Part shown: positions 21,469 through 29,991 of the stretch, one piece after another
How the letters are laid out: every line of letters starts with the position of its first letter
Position numbering within the stretch: the stretch's first letter is position 1
NCBI RefSeq assembly: GCF_010731855.1
Contig: NZ_AP022620.1
Coordinates: forward strand, 1,798,001 to 1,862,000
Reading direction: 5' to 3'
DNA from: Mycolicibacterium anyangense
GTDB lineage: Bacteria > Actinomycetota > Actinomycetes > Mycobacteriales > Mycobacteriaceae
Length of the DNA: 64,000 nt
Notes under the pieces: generated by a model
Databases searched by the model: none
Seen by the model: only the letters and a program-made list of their open reading frames with translations
What the model was told of the DNA's origin: nothing
Translations under genes and position numbers: made by a program

Positions 21469-22359
21469 GTGACACCGTCCAGCTACAGCGGCGCCAAGGG
21501 CCCGGACCTGCCCGAACTCCACAACACGATCATCGTTGCGGCGTTCGAGGGCTGGAATGATGCCGGTGATGCCGCCAGCGACGCACTGGAGCACCTGGAT
21601 GCGATCTGGGAGGCCGAGACCATCATCGAGATCGATGACGAGGCCTATTACGACTACCAGGTCAATCGTCCGGTGATCCGCCAGGTCGATGGTGTCACCC
21701 GCGAGCTGGTGTGGCCGTCGATGCGGGTCGCGCACTGCCGTCCGCCCGGTTCGGATCGCGACATCGTGCTGATGCACGGGGTGGAACCCAACATGCGCTG
21801 GCGCACGTTCTGCTCCGAACTGCTGGCGATCGCCGACAAGCTGAACGTCGACACCGTCGTCATCCTCGGCGCCCTGCTGGCCGACACGCCGCATACCCGG
21901 CCGGTACCGGTATCCGGAGCGGCCTACTCCCCCGAGTCGGCCAAGTTCTTCGGTCTCGAGGAGACCCGCTACGAGGGGCCGACCGGCATCGCCGGGGTGT
22001 TCCAGGATGCCTGCGTGGCGGCCGGGATCCCCGCGGTGACGTTCTGGGCGGCGGTGCCGCACTACGTCTCGCAGCCACCGAACCCCAAGGCCACCGTGGC
22101 GTTGCTGCGCCGGGTCGAAGACGTCCTCGATATCGAGGTGCCCCTTGGTGATCTCCCGGCCCAGGCCGAGGAATGGGAGCAGGCCGTCACCGAGATGACC
22201 GCGGACGACGAGGAGATCGCCGAGTACGTCACGGCGTTGGAGGAGCGCGGGGACGCCGAGGTGGACGTCAACGAGGCGCTGTCCAAGGTCGACGGCGACG
22301 CGCTGGCCGCGGAATTCGAGCGGTACCTGCGCAGGCGGGGGCCCGGCTTCCGGTCCTGA
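21469..22359 (+). CDS. PAC2-family protein, Rv2125-type
   Basis: A 296-residue cytoplasmic protein of the PAC2 (proteasome assembly chaperone-like) family; the M. tuberculosis orthologue is Rv2125. The N-terminal NTIIVAAFEGWNDAGDAASDALEHL and the central VVILGALLADTPHTRPVPVSG are family signatures. The C-terminal 60 residues are acidic and helical (EEWEQAVTEMTADDEEIAEYV). The family shares a fold with eukaryotic proteasome assembly chaperones, but a role in the mycobacterial proteasome is not established. The GTG start fits a leaderless promoter. It is divergent from metH and convergent with the beta-propeller gene. Confidence 0.9.
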   Translation: MTPSSYSGAKGPDLPELHNTIIVAAFEGWNDAGDAASDALEHLDAIWEAETIIEIDDEAYYDYQVNRPVIRQVDGVTRELVWPSMRVAHCRPPGSDRDIVLMHGVEPNMRWRTFCSELLAIADKLNVDTVVILGALLADTPHTRPVPVSGAAYSPESAKFFGLEETRYEGPTGIAGVFQDACVAAGIPAVTFWAAVPHYVSQPPNPKATVALLRRVEDVLDIEVPLGDLPAQAEEWEQAVTEMTADDEEIAEYVTALEERGDAEVDVNEALSKVDGDALAAEFERYLRRRGPGFRS

Positions 22360-22381
22360 CGACCCGACGGCGGAGCGCCGC

Positions 22382-25087
22382 TCAGACGGCGACGCCGTCT
22401 GCTGGAGTGTCCAGCGGCTCTTCGGTGACCCGGTACCGTCCGGTGATGTTCGGGTTGGGGGTGTCGAAGTACACGTCGCGCAGCGTGAACGTGGTGTTGC
22501 CCATCTTCAGGGTGAAGTCACCGTAGACCCGGTAGACCGCCTGCTGGGCTTGCACCCCACCGATGGTCCGCGGTGGCTGCCGGATGGTGATGGTCTCGGT
22601 GAAGGTATGCGTGTACGTCCACGTGTGCCCGTACTCCGCGCTGATCTCGAGGTTCACGATCTTCTCGAGGAAGCTGCGGGAGAGCTTGGCGGTGACCTTG
22701 ACGCTGTCACTCTCGGAGCGGGTATCGCTGAGAGCAAGCGCACGCACCAGCACCTCGGTCCGGCTCTCGTTGACCAGATCGTTGACGATGGCCTTCTCCA
22801 GCCCGAAGGTGTCGATCTGCCGATCGGCCTTGAACGTGCAGGTGGCCTTGGAGTCCTGGTAGCACAGGCTGTTGAGCACCTTGGCCTGGTCCTGCGCCTG
22901 CCCCGGCCCGAATTCGACGGTGGTGCCCGGCTTGTCCAGCAGCTTGACGGTGTTGCCGGCGATCAGGTCGGGTCCATTGGGGGTGGGCGAGCACTGCTGT
23001 CCGGCGCCGCCGACGACATTGCATCCGGTACCGGGGCCACCGAAGGGGCCGGCCTGCAGTCCGACGACGTAGCGGGCATCGTCGGGCCCGCTGAACACCG
23101 GGTACACGATGTTGTTCGTGATGAGGAACCGATAGACCACCTCGAAGTGCATGGCCTGCCCCGGCTGGACGACGCTGCCGATGGCGGGGACGTTGCCCTG
23201 GGGCCGGTTCTCACCGTAGTAATCCACCAGCGTCAACGGCTTCGACGTCAGGTTGTACACGTCGAAGCCGCGGGTGGACCCCAGCAGTGTGCTCTGCCCC
23301 GGGCTGGGCGCCCGGCCGTCGGTGACGACCGGTATCGCCGAGACGGTGTTGTCGTTCGAGTTGGCGACGTACACCACCGCGCCGACCGGATTCAGGGCCA
23401 CCGCGTCGGGCGTGTTGCCGACGGTGATGGTGTCGATGACGCTGCGGCTGACGGTGTCGATGACGGACACCGTGTTGTCCGCGGAGTTGACGACGTAGGC
23501 GCGAGCGCCGTTGTCGCTCAGGGCAACCGCATCGGGGTTAGCGCCGACGGTGATGACCGTCGTGGCGCCGGTCTTTGTGTCGATCACCGACACCGCGTTG
23601 CGGAACAGGTCGGTGACGTAGACCGACGTGCCGTCGGGGCTCAGCGCCAAGGCCGAGGGACTGGCGTTGAGCCCGATGGTGAAGACCACCCGATTGGTGG
23701 CCGTGTCGATCACCGACGCCGTCTTGTCGAGGTAATTCGTGACGAACGCCCGGCCATCGGAGGTCATGGCGATGGCCGAGGGAGCCTGGCCCACGGCGAT
23801 GGTCCCGACCACGAAATTCGTGCTCGTGTCGATGACCGACACGGTGCCCGAACCGGAGTTGACGACGTAGGCCCGTGATCCGCCCGGGTTGAGGGCGATC
23901 GCCGTGGGCGAATCACCGACCTGAGTGGTGAGCAGCACCGTGTTGGTCTGGGTGTCGATCACGCTGACGGAGTCGCCACCGGAGTTGACCACGTAGGCAC
24001 GGCCGGCCGTGGGACTCAGGGCGAGTGCCACCGGGTTGCTCCCCACGCCGACCGTCGCGATCGTGGTGTTGGTGGAGGTGTCCACCACCGACAGTGAATT
24101 GTCGCCCAAGTTCGCGACATACAAGCGCTTTCCGTCCGGACTGACCGCCAGCGCACTCGGGGTGTCACCCACCGCGATCTGAGCCGATTGCGCCGCGGGA
24201 TCGGGCACCGTGACGACGACGTGGACCACCCGGGTCCCGTTACCGTCGAACAGGTGCAAGCCTTGCGTCACATCGCTGACGGCGACGGTGAAGTCGTCAG
24301 TCCCTCCGCTGGCCGCCAGCGTCGCAGCGGCCTGATAGGTGTACGTCCCGTCCTGGCCCACCGTGACCGTCCCACGAAGCGGGTTCTGAGTCACCGCGTA
24401 CTGCAACGGATCGCCGTCGTAGTCATTGGCGCCCAGGGTGCCGACAACCAAACCCTGAGGGGTGGCGGCAAGCTGGCGCGGCGCGGCTGTGGGCGTTTGA
24501 TTGAGAAAGGTCCGCTGAAACTGGCGGCGCACGGACTCCCACAGACCAGCCAACAACGGTGTTGGCGACGGCGCCCCGGGCAGGTCCGTCGCGTCGATGC
24601 CGGCAAGTGGTGAAACCGCCGAGACGTATTGCGTGACGGGTTCGGCAATGGTGTTGCCGGCGTTGATGATTGCCGTCGCCTTCGGCACGGCGAGCGCACT
24701 TCTGGCGACTGTGGGCAGCGCCGCGGCCGCCGTGACGGGGGCAACGTCGGCCACCGGCGCATCCGCGGCCGACGTGGCGGATGGCTTCTCGACGGCCGGG
24801 CGCACGATGGCCGCGCGGGCGCTGACGCCGGTCGACGGTGCACGTCTGGACTGCGGAAGCTGTGCCGCTACGGCCGAGCGCCGGGCACCGGACCCGGTTG
24901 CCGTCGCGTTCGCGCTCGCACCCGGAGCCGACGACGAGCTGTCGGAGGCCTGCCGGTGCGCCCCCGTCTGCCCACTGGCCCCAGATGATGGTCCGTCGGA
25001 GGAGTCTGCCGCGGCGACGGCGGGGCCGCTGAGGACCATCGCCCCCAGCCCCATCAGTACAACGGCAGCAGAACGATGGACAGCCAT
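22382..25087 (-). CDS. Large secreted protein: Ig-like domain, seven-bladed YVTN propeller, ETX/MTX2-like C-terminal domain
   Basis: A 901-residue exported protein. In order: signal peptide (1-27, ending PAVAAA), Ser/Ala-rich low-complexity linker (to about 200), a VCBS/Ig-like domain (LGANDYDGDPLQYAVTQN...TDDFTVAVSD, about 205-295), seven YVTN repeats of about 42 residues (about 300-585; VSVIDT at about 333, 375, 417, 458, 500, 541 and a degenerate last copy), a linker domain with two Cys pairs, and a C-terminal beta-rich domain (about 765-885). The last resembles aerolysin-type ETX/MTX2 pore formers: alternating Ser/Thr strands, LEISAEYGHTWTYTHTFTET, then RQPPRTIGG. The ATG at 25087 follows GAGGAG. 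No partner genes; role unknown. Confidence 0.8.
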   Translation of the reverse strand: MAVHRSAAVVLMGLGAMVLSGPAVAAADSSDGPSSGASGQTGAHRQASDSSSSAPGASANATATGSGARRSAVAAQLPQSRRAPSTGVSARAAIVRPAVEKPSATSAADAPVADVAPVTAAAALPTVARSALAVPKATAIINAGNTIAEPVTQYVSAVSPLAGIDATDLPGAPSPTPLLAGLWESVRRQFQRTFLNQTPTAAPRQLAATPQGLVVGTLGANDYDGDPLQYAVTQNPLRGTVTVGQDGTYTYQAAATLAASGGTDDFTVAVSDVTQGLHLFDGNGTRVVHVVVTVPDPAAQSAQIAVGDTPSALAVSPDGKRLYVANLGDNSLSVVDTSTNTTIATVGVGSNPVALALSPTAGRAYVVNSGGDSVSVIDTQTNTVLLTTQVGDSPTAIALNPGGSRAYVVNSGSGTVSVIDTSTNFVVGTIAVGQAPSAIAMTSDGRAFVTNYLDKTASVIDTATNRVVFTIGLNASPSALALSPDGTSVYVTDLFRNAVSVIDTKTGATTVITVGANPDAVALSDNGARAYVVNSADNTVSVIDTVSRSVIDTITVGNTPDAVALNPVGAVVYVANSNDNTVSAIPVVTDGRAPSPGQSTLLGSTRGFDVYNLTSKPLTLVDYYGENRPQGNVPAIGSVVQPGQAMHFEVVYRFLITNNIVYPVFSGPDDARYVVGLQAGPFGGPGTGCNVVGGAGQQCSPTPNGPDLIAGNTVKLLDKPGTTVEFGPGQAQDQAKVLNSLCYQDSKATCTFKADRQIDTFGLEKAIVNDLVNESRTEVLVRALALSDTRSESDSVKVTAKLSRSFLEKIVNLEISAEYGHTWTYTHTFTETITIRQPPRTIGGVQAQQAVYRVYGDFTLKMGNTTFTLRDVYFDTPNPNITGRYRVTEEPLDTPADGVAV
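22383..22401. terminator. Possible terminator hairpin between convergent genes
   Basis: CAGACGGC (22383-22390) and GCCGTCTG (22394-22401) form a perfect eight-base stem with a three-base loop. It lies within the last codons of the propeller gene and 24 bp after the PAC2 stop, so it could terminate the PAC2 transcript. Confidence 0.45.
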
Positions 25088-25201
25088 GGGACTCCTCGGG
25101 TTCGCGCTCCGGATTCGGAAATTGCCAACGCGGTCAAATCTTCGCAAACAACGACCGAAGCGCACGCCGGGCGATTCAGAGTTGATTCAGCCTTCACTGA
25201 C

Positions 25202-25218
25202 TGAACATGCACTGTTCA
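25202..25218. repeat. Inverted repeat TGAACA-N5-TGTTCA
   Basis: A perfect six-base inverted repeat around TGCAC, in the 161-bp space between the HNH gene stop and the start of the propeller gene, about 115 bp before the propeller ATG. It could be an operator for the secreted protein; nothing else distinguishes it. Confidence 0.35.
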
Positions 25219-25248
25219 CCAGCACGCGACCGACGCACACCAGCAAAC

Positions 25249-26562
25249 TCACGGGTCGTCTTCCTCGGCGTCGCGTAGGAGGCGTTCGGGGTGGTGGTAG
25301 GTGTTGGTGCCGCCGATGAGGGGGACGTTGGGTGGGGGTGTCCATTCGGTGTCGCCGTTGGGGAGTTTGTGGGTGTTCCAGCCGTCGTTCTCGGCGTGTA
25401 GGTTGTCGCGTTTGCAGGCCAGGGTGAGGTCGTCGATGTTGGTGGTGCCGCCGTGTTTCCAATCGGCGGTGGCGTGGTGGACTTGGGTGTGATAGCCCGG
25501 CACACTGCAGCCGGGGGCGGTGCAGCCGCGGTCTTTTGCCAGCAGCATGATGCGTTGATCGGCCGAGGCCAGGCGTTTGGTGCGGCCCAGCCATAGTGAG
25601 CGGCCGGTGACACCGTCGAACACCGCCAAATAGTGGTAGGCCGGGGCAGCCATCCGGATCAGGTCGGTCATCGGGATCAGGGTGCCCCCGGCGGTGACGC
25701 CGTGTCCGGTGGCGGCGTGGAGGTCTTGCAGGGTGGTGGTGACGATGACGGTGACCGGAAGACCGTTGTGCTGCCCCAGTTTTGGGTCGCCGAGGTGCCG
25801 GCGGGCCAGTTCGGCCAGTGCGTCGTGCTGGCGTTGCCCGAGCCCGCGCGCATCGGCGTCTGCTCCGGCACCGTCGGGGTGGCACTGTCCCGGGGCGGCG
25901 AGTTTGGCGAACAACGCCTCGATCATCGCGCGCAGCTCCGGGGTGGCGGTCAGTTTCCCGACGCTCATCCCGTCGGGGCGCTGCCCGCCACACCAGGTGA
26001 AGCCGCGCTGTCGGGCGCGGTCGGCATCGGAGAACACCCCGTCAGGGTTGAGGTAGGTGGCCAGCCGGGCGGCGACCTTCTCCAGTTGATCGGGGCGTAG
26101 GTTCTCGGCGTGTTCGGCCAGTGAGCGTTCGGCGCGGGCCTGCTCGGCCGGGGGCACGTGGTCGGGCAGGTCGCGGAAGAACTTCTGGATGACTCGGATG
26201 TGCTCGGTGTCGAGCAGGCCGGCGTCCCAGGCTTTGGCGGTGGCCGGTAGTACCGGTTCCAATGGCTGGCCGGTCAGCGCGAGCCGGGGGGCCAGCTGTT
26301 CGGCGTCGCGCAGGCGGCGTTTGGCCGCGCTGCGGCTGATGCGTAGGACGTCGGCGAGCACGATCGGGATCGGTGGGCAGCCCTCATAGGGCTCGAGGTG
26401 GGTGAGCTGCTCGGCGGAGATCGCGACCTGGCGGCGCATGAGGGTTTCCAACCGCTCCAGCACGGCGAACCGGTGTGGGGCGGGCAGCGCTGCGATATCG
26501 GCTGCGCCCAACTGTTCGACCGCGGCGTCGAGCGCATCCAGCGCCTCGACAATCGAACTCAT
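25249..26562 (-). CDS. DUF222/HNH endonuclease-domain protein, 13E12 repeat family
   Basis: A 437-residue protein of the mycobacterial REP13E12 family. An N-terminal helical DUF222 region (about 1-330, ALDALDAAVEQLGAADIAAL...LEPYEGCPPIPIVLADVLRIS) is followed by a C-terminal HNH module: RGCTAPGCSVPGYHTQVHHATADWKHGGTTNIDDLTLAC, with the zinc Cys pair and the HH catalytic motif. Family members are multi-copy in mycobacteria, and their molecular role is unproven. The start MSSIVEAL at 26562 lies inside a perfect SOS box, as reported for several 13E12 genes of M. tuberculosis. Codon use is skewed towards CAC/ACC-rich stretches near the 3' end compared with its neighbours. Confidence 0.88.
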   Translation of the reverse strand: MSSIVEALDALDAAVEQLGAADIAALPAPHRFAVLERLETLMRRQVAISAEQLTHLEPYEGCPPIPIVLADVLRISRSAAKRRLRDAEQLAPRLALTGQPLEPVLPATAKAWDAGLLDTEHIRVIQKFFRDLPDHVPPAEQARAERSLAEHAENLRPDQLEKVAARLATYLNPDGVFSDADRARQRGFTWCGGQRPDGMSVGKLTATPELRAMIEALFAKLAAPGQCHPDGAGADADARGLGQRQHDALAELARRHLGDPKLGQHNGLPVTVIVTTTLQDLHAATGHGVTAGGTLIPMTDLIRMAAPAYHYLAVFDGVTGRSLWLGRTKRLASADQRIMLLAKDRGCTAPGCSVPGYHTQVHHATADWKHGGTTNIDDLTLACKRDNLHAENDGWNTHKLPNGDTEWTPPPNVPLIGGTNTYHHPERLLRDAEEDDP

Positions 26563-26568
26563 GTTCGA
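26553..26568. promoter_or_regulatory. LexA SOS box overlapping the HNH gene start codon
   Basis: TCGAAC-TCAT-GTTCGA matches the mycobacterial SOS box TCGAAC-N4-GTTCGA at all twelve defined positions. The ATG of the HNH gene (26562-26560) lies in the spacer, so LexA binding would block initiation directly. Confidence 0.85.
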
Positions 26569-26731
26569 GACGCTACGCCGGGGTACCGACAGGCGCCGCC
26601 CCGTCAACCCAGGCTGTGCATCAACCCGGGACTGTGGATCAACTCGGTGCGTTCGCCACGACGACGGGCCACCCAGGACCTGATCCGGGGAACCGTCACC
26701 GAAGCGTCAGCAGCCCAAGGGGGTGGTCCTG

Positions 26732-26747
26732 CCGACCAGTTGGTCGG
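26732..26747. promoter_or_regulatory. TetR-type operator candidate upstream of the acyl-CoA dehydrogenase operon
   Basis: CCGACCA-GT-TGGTCGG is a perfect seven-base inverted repeat. A TACCGT -10 element follows at 26755-26760, so the palindrome sits exactly where the -35 region should be and a bound repressor would block transcription of the two dehydrogenase genes. Confidence 0.55.
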
Positions 26748-26808
26748 GCTGCGCTACCGTTGCTTCCAAACAGATACCCGCGAGTAACGACGAATCGAGG
26801 TCGAGGTC

Positions 26809-27984
26809 GTGAGACTGGCACTGAACGACGAGGACGTGGCATTCCGCGAGGAGCTACGCGAGTTCTTCACCACGAAGATCCCGGCCGATATCCGGGAACG
26901 CGCCCGCCGCGAGGACCTGATCTGGCCCGACGACATCGTCACCACCCAGCGCATCCTCAACGAGGCCGGACTTGCGGTGCCGAACTGGCCGGTGGAGTGG
27001 GGCGGTAAGGACTGGACGCCGCTGCAGCGCCAGATCTGGGCCGACGAGCTGCGCATGGCGTGCGTACCCGAGCCGCTGGCGTTCAACGCCAGCATGGTCG
27101 GCCCGGTGATCGCGCAGTTCGCCTCGCAGGAGCTCAAGGAGCGCTTCCTGCCCGCGACCGCCAACCTCGACATCTGGTGGTGCCAGGGCTTCTCCGAGCC
27201 GGAGGCCGGCTCGGATCTGGCCGGGCTGCGCACGGTGGCGATCCGCGACGGCGATGAGTACGTCATCAACGGCCAGAAGACCTGGACCACACTCGGTCAG
27301 TTCGCCGACTGGATCTTCGTGCTCGCCCGCACCAACCCGGACGCACCCAAGAAGCAGGCCGGCATCTCGTTCATCCTCGTCGAGATGAACACCCCCGGCA
27401 TCACGCTGCGCCCGATCAAGCTGATCGACGGCAGCTACGAGGTCAACGAGGTCTTCTTCGAAGACGTGCGGGTGCCCGCCAATCAGCTTGTCGGCGAAGA
27501 GAACCAGGGCTGGAGCTACGCCAAGTTCCTGCTGTCCAACGAGCGCACCGGTATCGCCCGGGTCGGTACCACCAAGGTATGGCTGGCCGATGTCAAGGAG
27601 CGCGCCGCGAAGACCAAAGTCGGCGGCGGATCGCTGCTGGAGGACACCCTGTTCGCAGCCAAGGTCGCCGAGATCGAAAACGAGCTGCTGGCACTGGAAT
27701 TGACTCAGTTGCGGGTGAGTGGAGACGAGGGCACCGGCAAGCCGAACCCCGCGTCGTCGATCCTGAAGCTGCGCGGCAGCCAGCTGCAGCAGGCCGTCAC
27801 CGAGCTGGCGGTCGAGGTAGCCGGCCCGGACTCGCTGCCGTTCGACGGTGGCGACGCCATCGAGTCGCCGGTGTGGGCGCAGCACGCCGCACCGCATTAC
27901 CTGAACTTCCGCAAGACCTCGATCTACGGAGGTAGCAACGAGGTTCAGCGCACCATCATCTCCTCGACGATCCTGGGATTGTGA
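26809..27984 (+). CDS. Acyl-CoA dehydrogenase, catalytic-type subunit
   Basis: A 391-residue FAD-dependent acyl-CoA dehydrogenase. The N-terminal helical domain, the flavin-binding sheet (WWCQGFSEPEAGSDLAGLRT at about 123-142, INGQKTWTTLGQFADW), Glu245 in LLSNERTGIARVG (position of the catalytic base in several families) and the FAD/adenine motif FRKTSIYGGSNEVQRTIIS are visible. Together with the shorter subunit encoded 9 bp downstream it resembles pimeloyl-CoA dehydrogenase large/small pairs and the alpha2-beta2 FadE enzymes that act on bulky or dicarboxylic acyl-CoAs. Which substrate it uses is unknown. The GTG start follows GAGG by eight bases. Confidence 0.9.
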   Translation: MRLALNDEDVAFREELREFFTTKIPADIRERARREDLIWPDDIVTTQRILNEAGLAVPNWPVEWGGKDWTPLQRQIWADELRMACVPEPLAFNASMVGPVIAQFASQELKERFLPATANLDIWWCQGFSEPEAGSDLAGLRTVAIRDGDEYVINGQKTWTTLGQFADWIFVLARTNPDAPKKQAGISFILVEMNTPGITLRPIKLIDGSYEVNEVFFEDVRVPANQLVGEENQGWSYAKFLLSNERTGIARVGTTKVWLADVKERAAKTKVGGGSLLEDTLFAAKVAEIENELLALELTQLRVSGDEGTGKPNPASSILKLRGSQLQQAVTELAVEVAGPDSLPFDGGDAIESPVWAQHAAPHYLNFRKTSIYGGSNEVQRTIISSTILGL

Positions 27985-27993
27985 GAACCGGCC

Positions 27994-29097
27994 ATGAACT
28001 TTGACCTGACCGAAGAGCAGCAGCTGCTGGCCGACACCGCACGCGACGTGCTGTCCCGCAGCTATGACACCGAGAGCCGTAACAAGGCCGTCGATTCGGA
28101 GCTGGGCTGGAGCCGCGAGGTCTGGGGGCAGCTCGCCGAAATCGGGATCCTGGGACTGGGGTTCGACCCCGAGGAGTCCGGCCAGATCGAGATCATGGTC
28201 GTGATGACCGAGATCGGCCGGCGGCTGGCCCCCGAGCCGGTGGCCGCGGCGGCGCTGATTCCGGGCGGTGTGATCGCCGAACTCGGCAGCGACGAGCAGC
28301 GTGCGCTGCTCGACGACGTGGCTGGCGGCGAAAAGCTCCTGGCGCTGGCACATTTCGAGCCTGGCCTGCGCGGTTCCGATGAGCTGTCGACCCATGCCAG
28401 CCGCCAGGGCGATGTCTGGACCGTCACCGGTCGCAAGAACCCGGTCCTGGCCGGTGATTCGGCCGACGTCATCGTGGTCACCGCGGCACTGCCGGGCGGC
28501 GGCACCGGCCTGTTCCTGGTCGACGGTGACGCGACCAACCGCACGTCCTACCGCACGTTCGACGGCCAGCGCGGCGCGCAGATCGACTTCGACAACGCCC
28601 CGGCCCAGCCGTTGGGCGACGGCGGCGACGTCACCGACCGGATTCACGCCACGCTGATCCGCTACTCGTCGGCGCTGTGCGCCGAAGCCGTCGGCGCCAT
28701 GGACGAGTCGCTGCGACTGACCACCGATTACCTCAAGGCGCGCAAGCAGTTCGGCGTTCCGCTCAAGACGTTCCAGACGCTGACCCAGCGGGCGGCCGAC
28801 ATGTACGTCTCACTGGAGTTGGCCCGCAGCATGAACTACTACGCGGCCATGTCCATCACCGACGGCCGGCTCGACCCCGTCGTGGCGGCGCGGGCCAAAC
28901 TGCAGATCGGCCGTTCGGCCAAGCACATCTCGCAGGAGTCCATCCAGATGCACGGCGGTATCGGCGTCACCGCGGAATACCCCATCGCGCACTACGCGGC
29001 CCGGCTGACCGGTATCGACCAGACCCTGGGGTCGGCGACCGATCAGCTGCGGTTCCTGTCCGCGCAGGTGGGCAACTACGACACCGTGGCGCTGTAG
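27994..29097 (+). CDS. Acyl-CoA dehydrogenase, partner subunit
   Basis: A 367-residue acyl-CoA dehydrogenase-fold protein, MNFDLTEEQQLLADTARDVL. It keeps the RKQFGVPLKTFQTLTQRAADMY and QMHGGIGVTAEYPIAHYAARL motifs of the C-terminal helical domain but has a poorly conserved flavin sheet (HFEPGLRGSDELSTHASRQGD in place of the usual T-E-P-x-x-G-S-D pattern). This is the pattern seen in the non-catalytic-type half of heteromeric FadE pairs. It starts 9 bp after the first subunit, so the two are almost certainly made together. It ends convergent to the SDR gene with a one-base gap. Confidence 0.88.
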   Translation: MNFDLTEEQQLLADTARDVLSRSYDTESRNKAVDSELGWSREVWGQLAEIGILGLGFDPEESGQIEIMVVMTEIGRRLAPEPVAAAALIPGGVIAELGSDEQRALLDDVAGGEKLLALAHFEPGLRGSDELSTHASRQGDVWTVTGRKNPVLAGDSADVIVVTAALPGGGTGLFLVDGDATNRTSYRTFDGQRGAQIDFDNAPAQPLGDGGDVTDRIHATLIRYSSALCAEAVGAMDESLRLTTDYLKARKQFGVPLKTFQTLTQRAADMYVSLELARSMNYYAAMSITDGRLDPVVAARAKLQIGRSAKHISQESIQMHGGIGVTAEYPIAHYAARLTGIDQTLGSATDQLRFLSAQVGNYDTVAL

Positions 29098-29098
29098 G

Positions 29099-29974
29099 TC
29101 AGCTCTCCAGCTCCTCGAGCCGCGAACTGGTCGACCGCCCCAGTGCCGCCACCTCGGCGTCCATCTTGGGCAGGATCGTCGGCACGACCGCGGTGACCTG
29201 CTTCTCTCCCAGCGGAGTGGACAGCAGGGGACGCAGCCAGCGGAAGACACCCACCCAGCCGGGCACATTGACCCGGCGGCTGCGCTGTTCGATGCCCTTG
29301 ACGAAGGCCTCGCCGCACCTGTCGACACTGGTGGTCTTGCCCAACGGGTTCGGCAAGCTGGCCAGCATCTGCGCAAAGCTGCTGAGGTCCTTCTTGGCGT
29401 CCTGCACCATCGGGGTGTCGATCCACGACATGTGGGCCGAGCCGACGGCGACGCCCCGGTGGGCGACCTCGATCCGCAGTGCGTTGGCGAAGTGTTCGAC
29501 CGCCGCCTTGGCGGCGTGGTACGGCGCGAGGCCGGGAGCCGCGGAGTAGGCCGCCAGCGACGACACGATCAGCACGTACCCGCGCCGCTCGATCACCGAC
29601 GGCAATGTGGCCCGCACGGTGTGGAACACGCCTTTGACGTTGATGTCCATCAACCGAGTGAAGGCCTCCGGATCCACCTGCAGCACTGAGCCGTACGTCG
29701 CGATGCCGGCGTTGGCCACCACCACGTCGATCCCGCCGAAGCGCGCCACGGCCTGATCGGCGACGGCCTGCATGGCGGCCAGGTCGCGGACGTCGGCCAC
29801 CGCGGTCAGCACGTGCGAGTCGCCGAGTTCGGCGGCCAGGTCGGCCAGCGGGGCGGCGTCGATATCGGTCAGCACCAGCTTGGCGCCCTTGCGCCGCAGC
29901 CGCCGTGCCACGTCGGCACCGACACCGCGCGCGCCACCGGTGATGAAGACGACTTTGTCGTTGACGGAGCTCAT
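29099..29974 (-). CDS. Short-chain dehydrogenase/reductase, Rv2129c-type
   Basis: A 291-residue classical SDR. The cofactor motif TGGARGVG is at 12-19, NAG at 88-90 and the catalytic triad is Ser139, Tyr152 and Lys156 (YHAAK). Asp37 after the second strand (LVLTDID) favours NAD(H). The C-terminal 60 residues (VNVPGWVGVFRWLRPLLSTPLGE) form an extra, partly hydrophobic segment seen in a subgroup of mycobacterial SDRs. Its place just downstream of mshC matches M. tuberculosis Rv2129c. The ATG at 29974 is chosen because the upstream extension is only Arg-rich read-through of mshC sequence. Substrate unknown. Confidence 0.88.
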   Translation of the reverse strand: MSSVNDKVVFITGGARGVGADVARRLRRKGAKLVLTDIDAAPLADLAAELGDSHVLTAVADVRDLAAMQAVADQAVARFGGIDVVVANAGIATYGSVLQVDPEAFTRLMDINVKGVFHTVRATLPSVIERRGYVLIVSSLAAYSAAPGLAPYHAAKAAVEHFANALRIEVAHRGVAVGSAHMSWIDTPMVQDAKKDLSSFAQMLASLPNPLGKTTSVDRCGEAFVKGIEQRSRRVNVPGWVGVFRWLRPLLSTPLGEKQVTAVVPTILPKMDAEVAALGRSTSSRLEELES

Positions 29975-29991
29975 GGCCGCCAAAGCTACAC

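Noticed and set aside
22550..23878. 442-codon plus-strand frame inside the propeller gene
   Set aside because: Repeat-driven shadow of the YVTN blades; no ribosome site and no recognisable domain.
23330..24180. CRISPR or DNA-level repeat array
   Set aside because: The periodic signal comes from protein-level YVTN repeats of about 126 bp with divergent DNA sequence, not from identical repeats with spacers.
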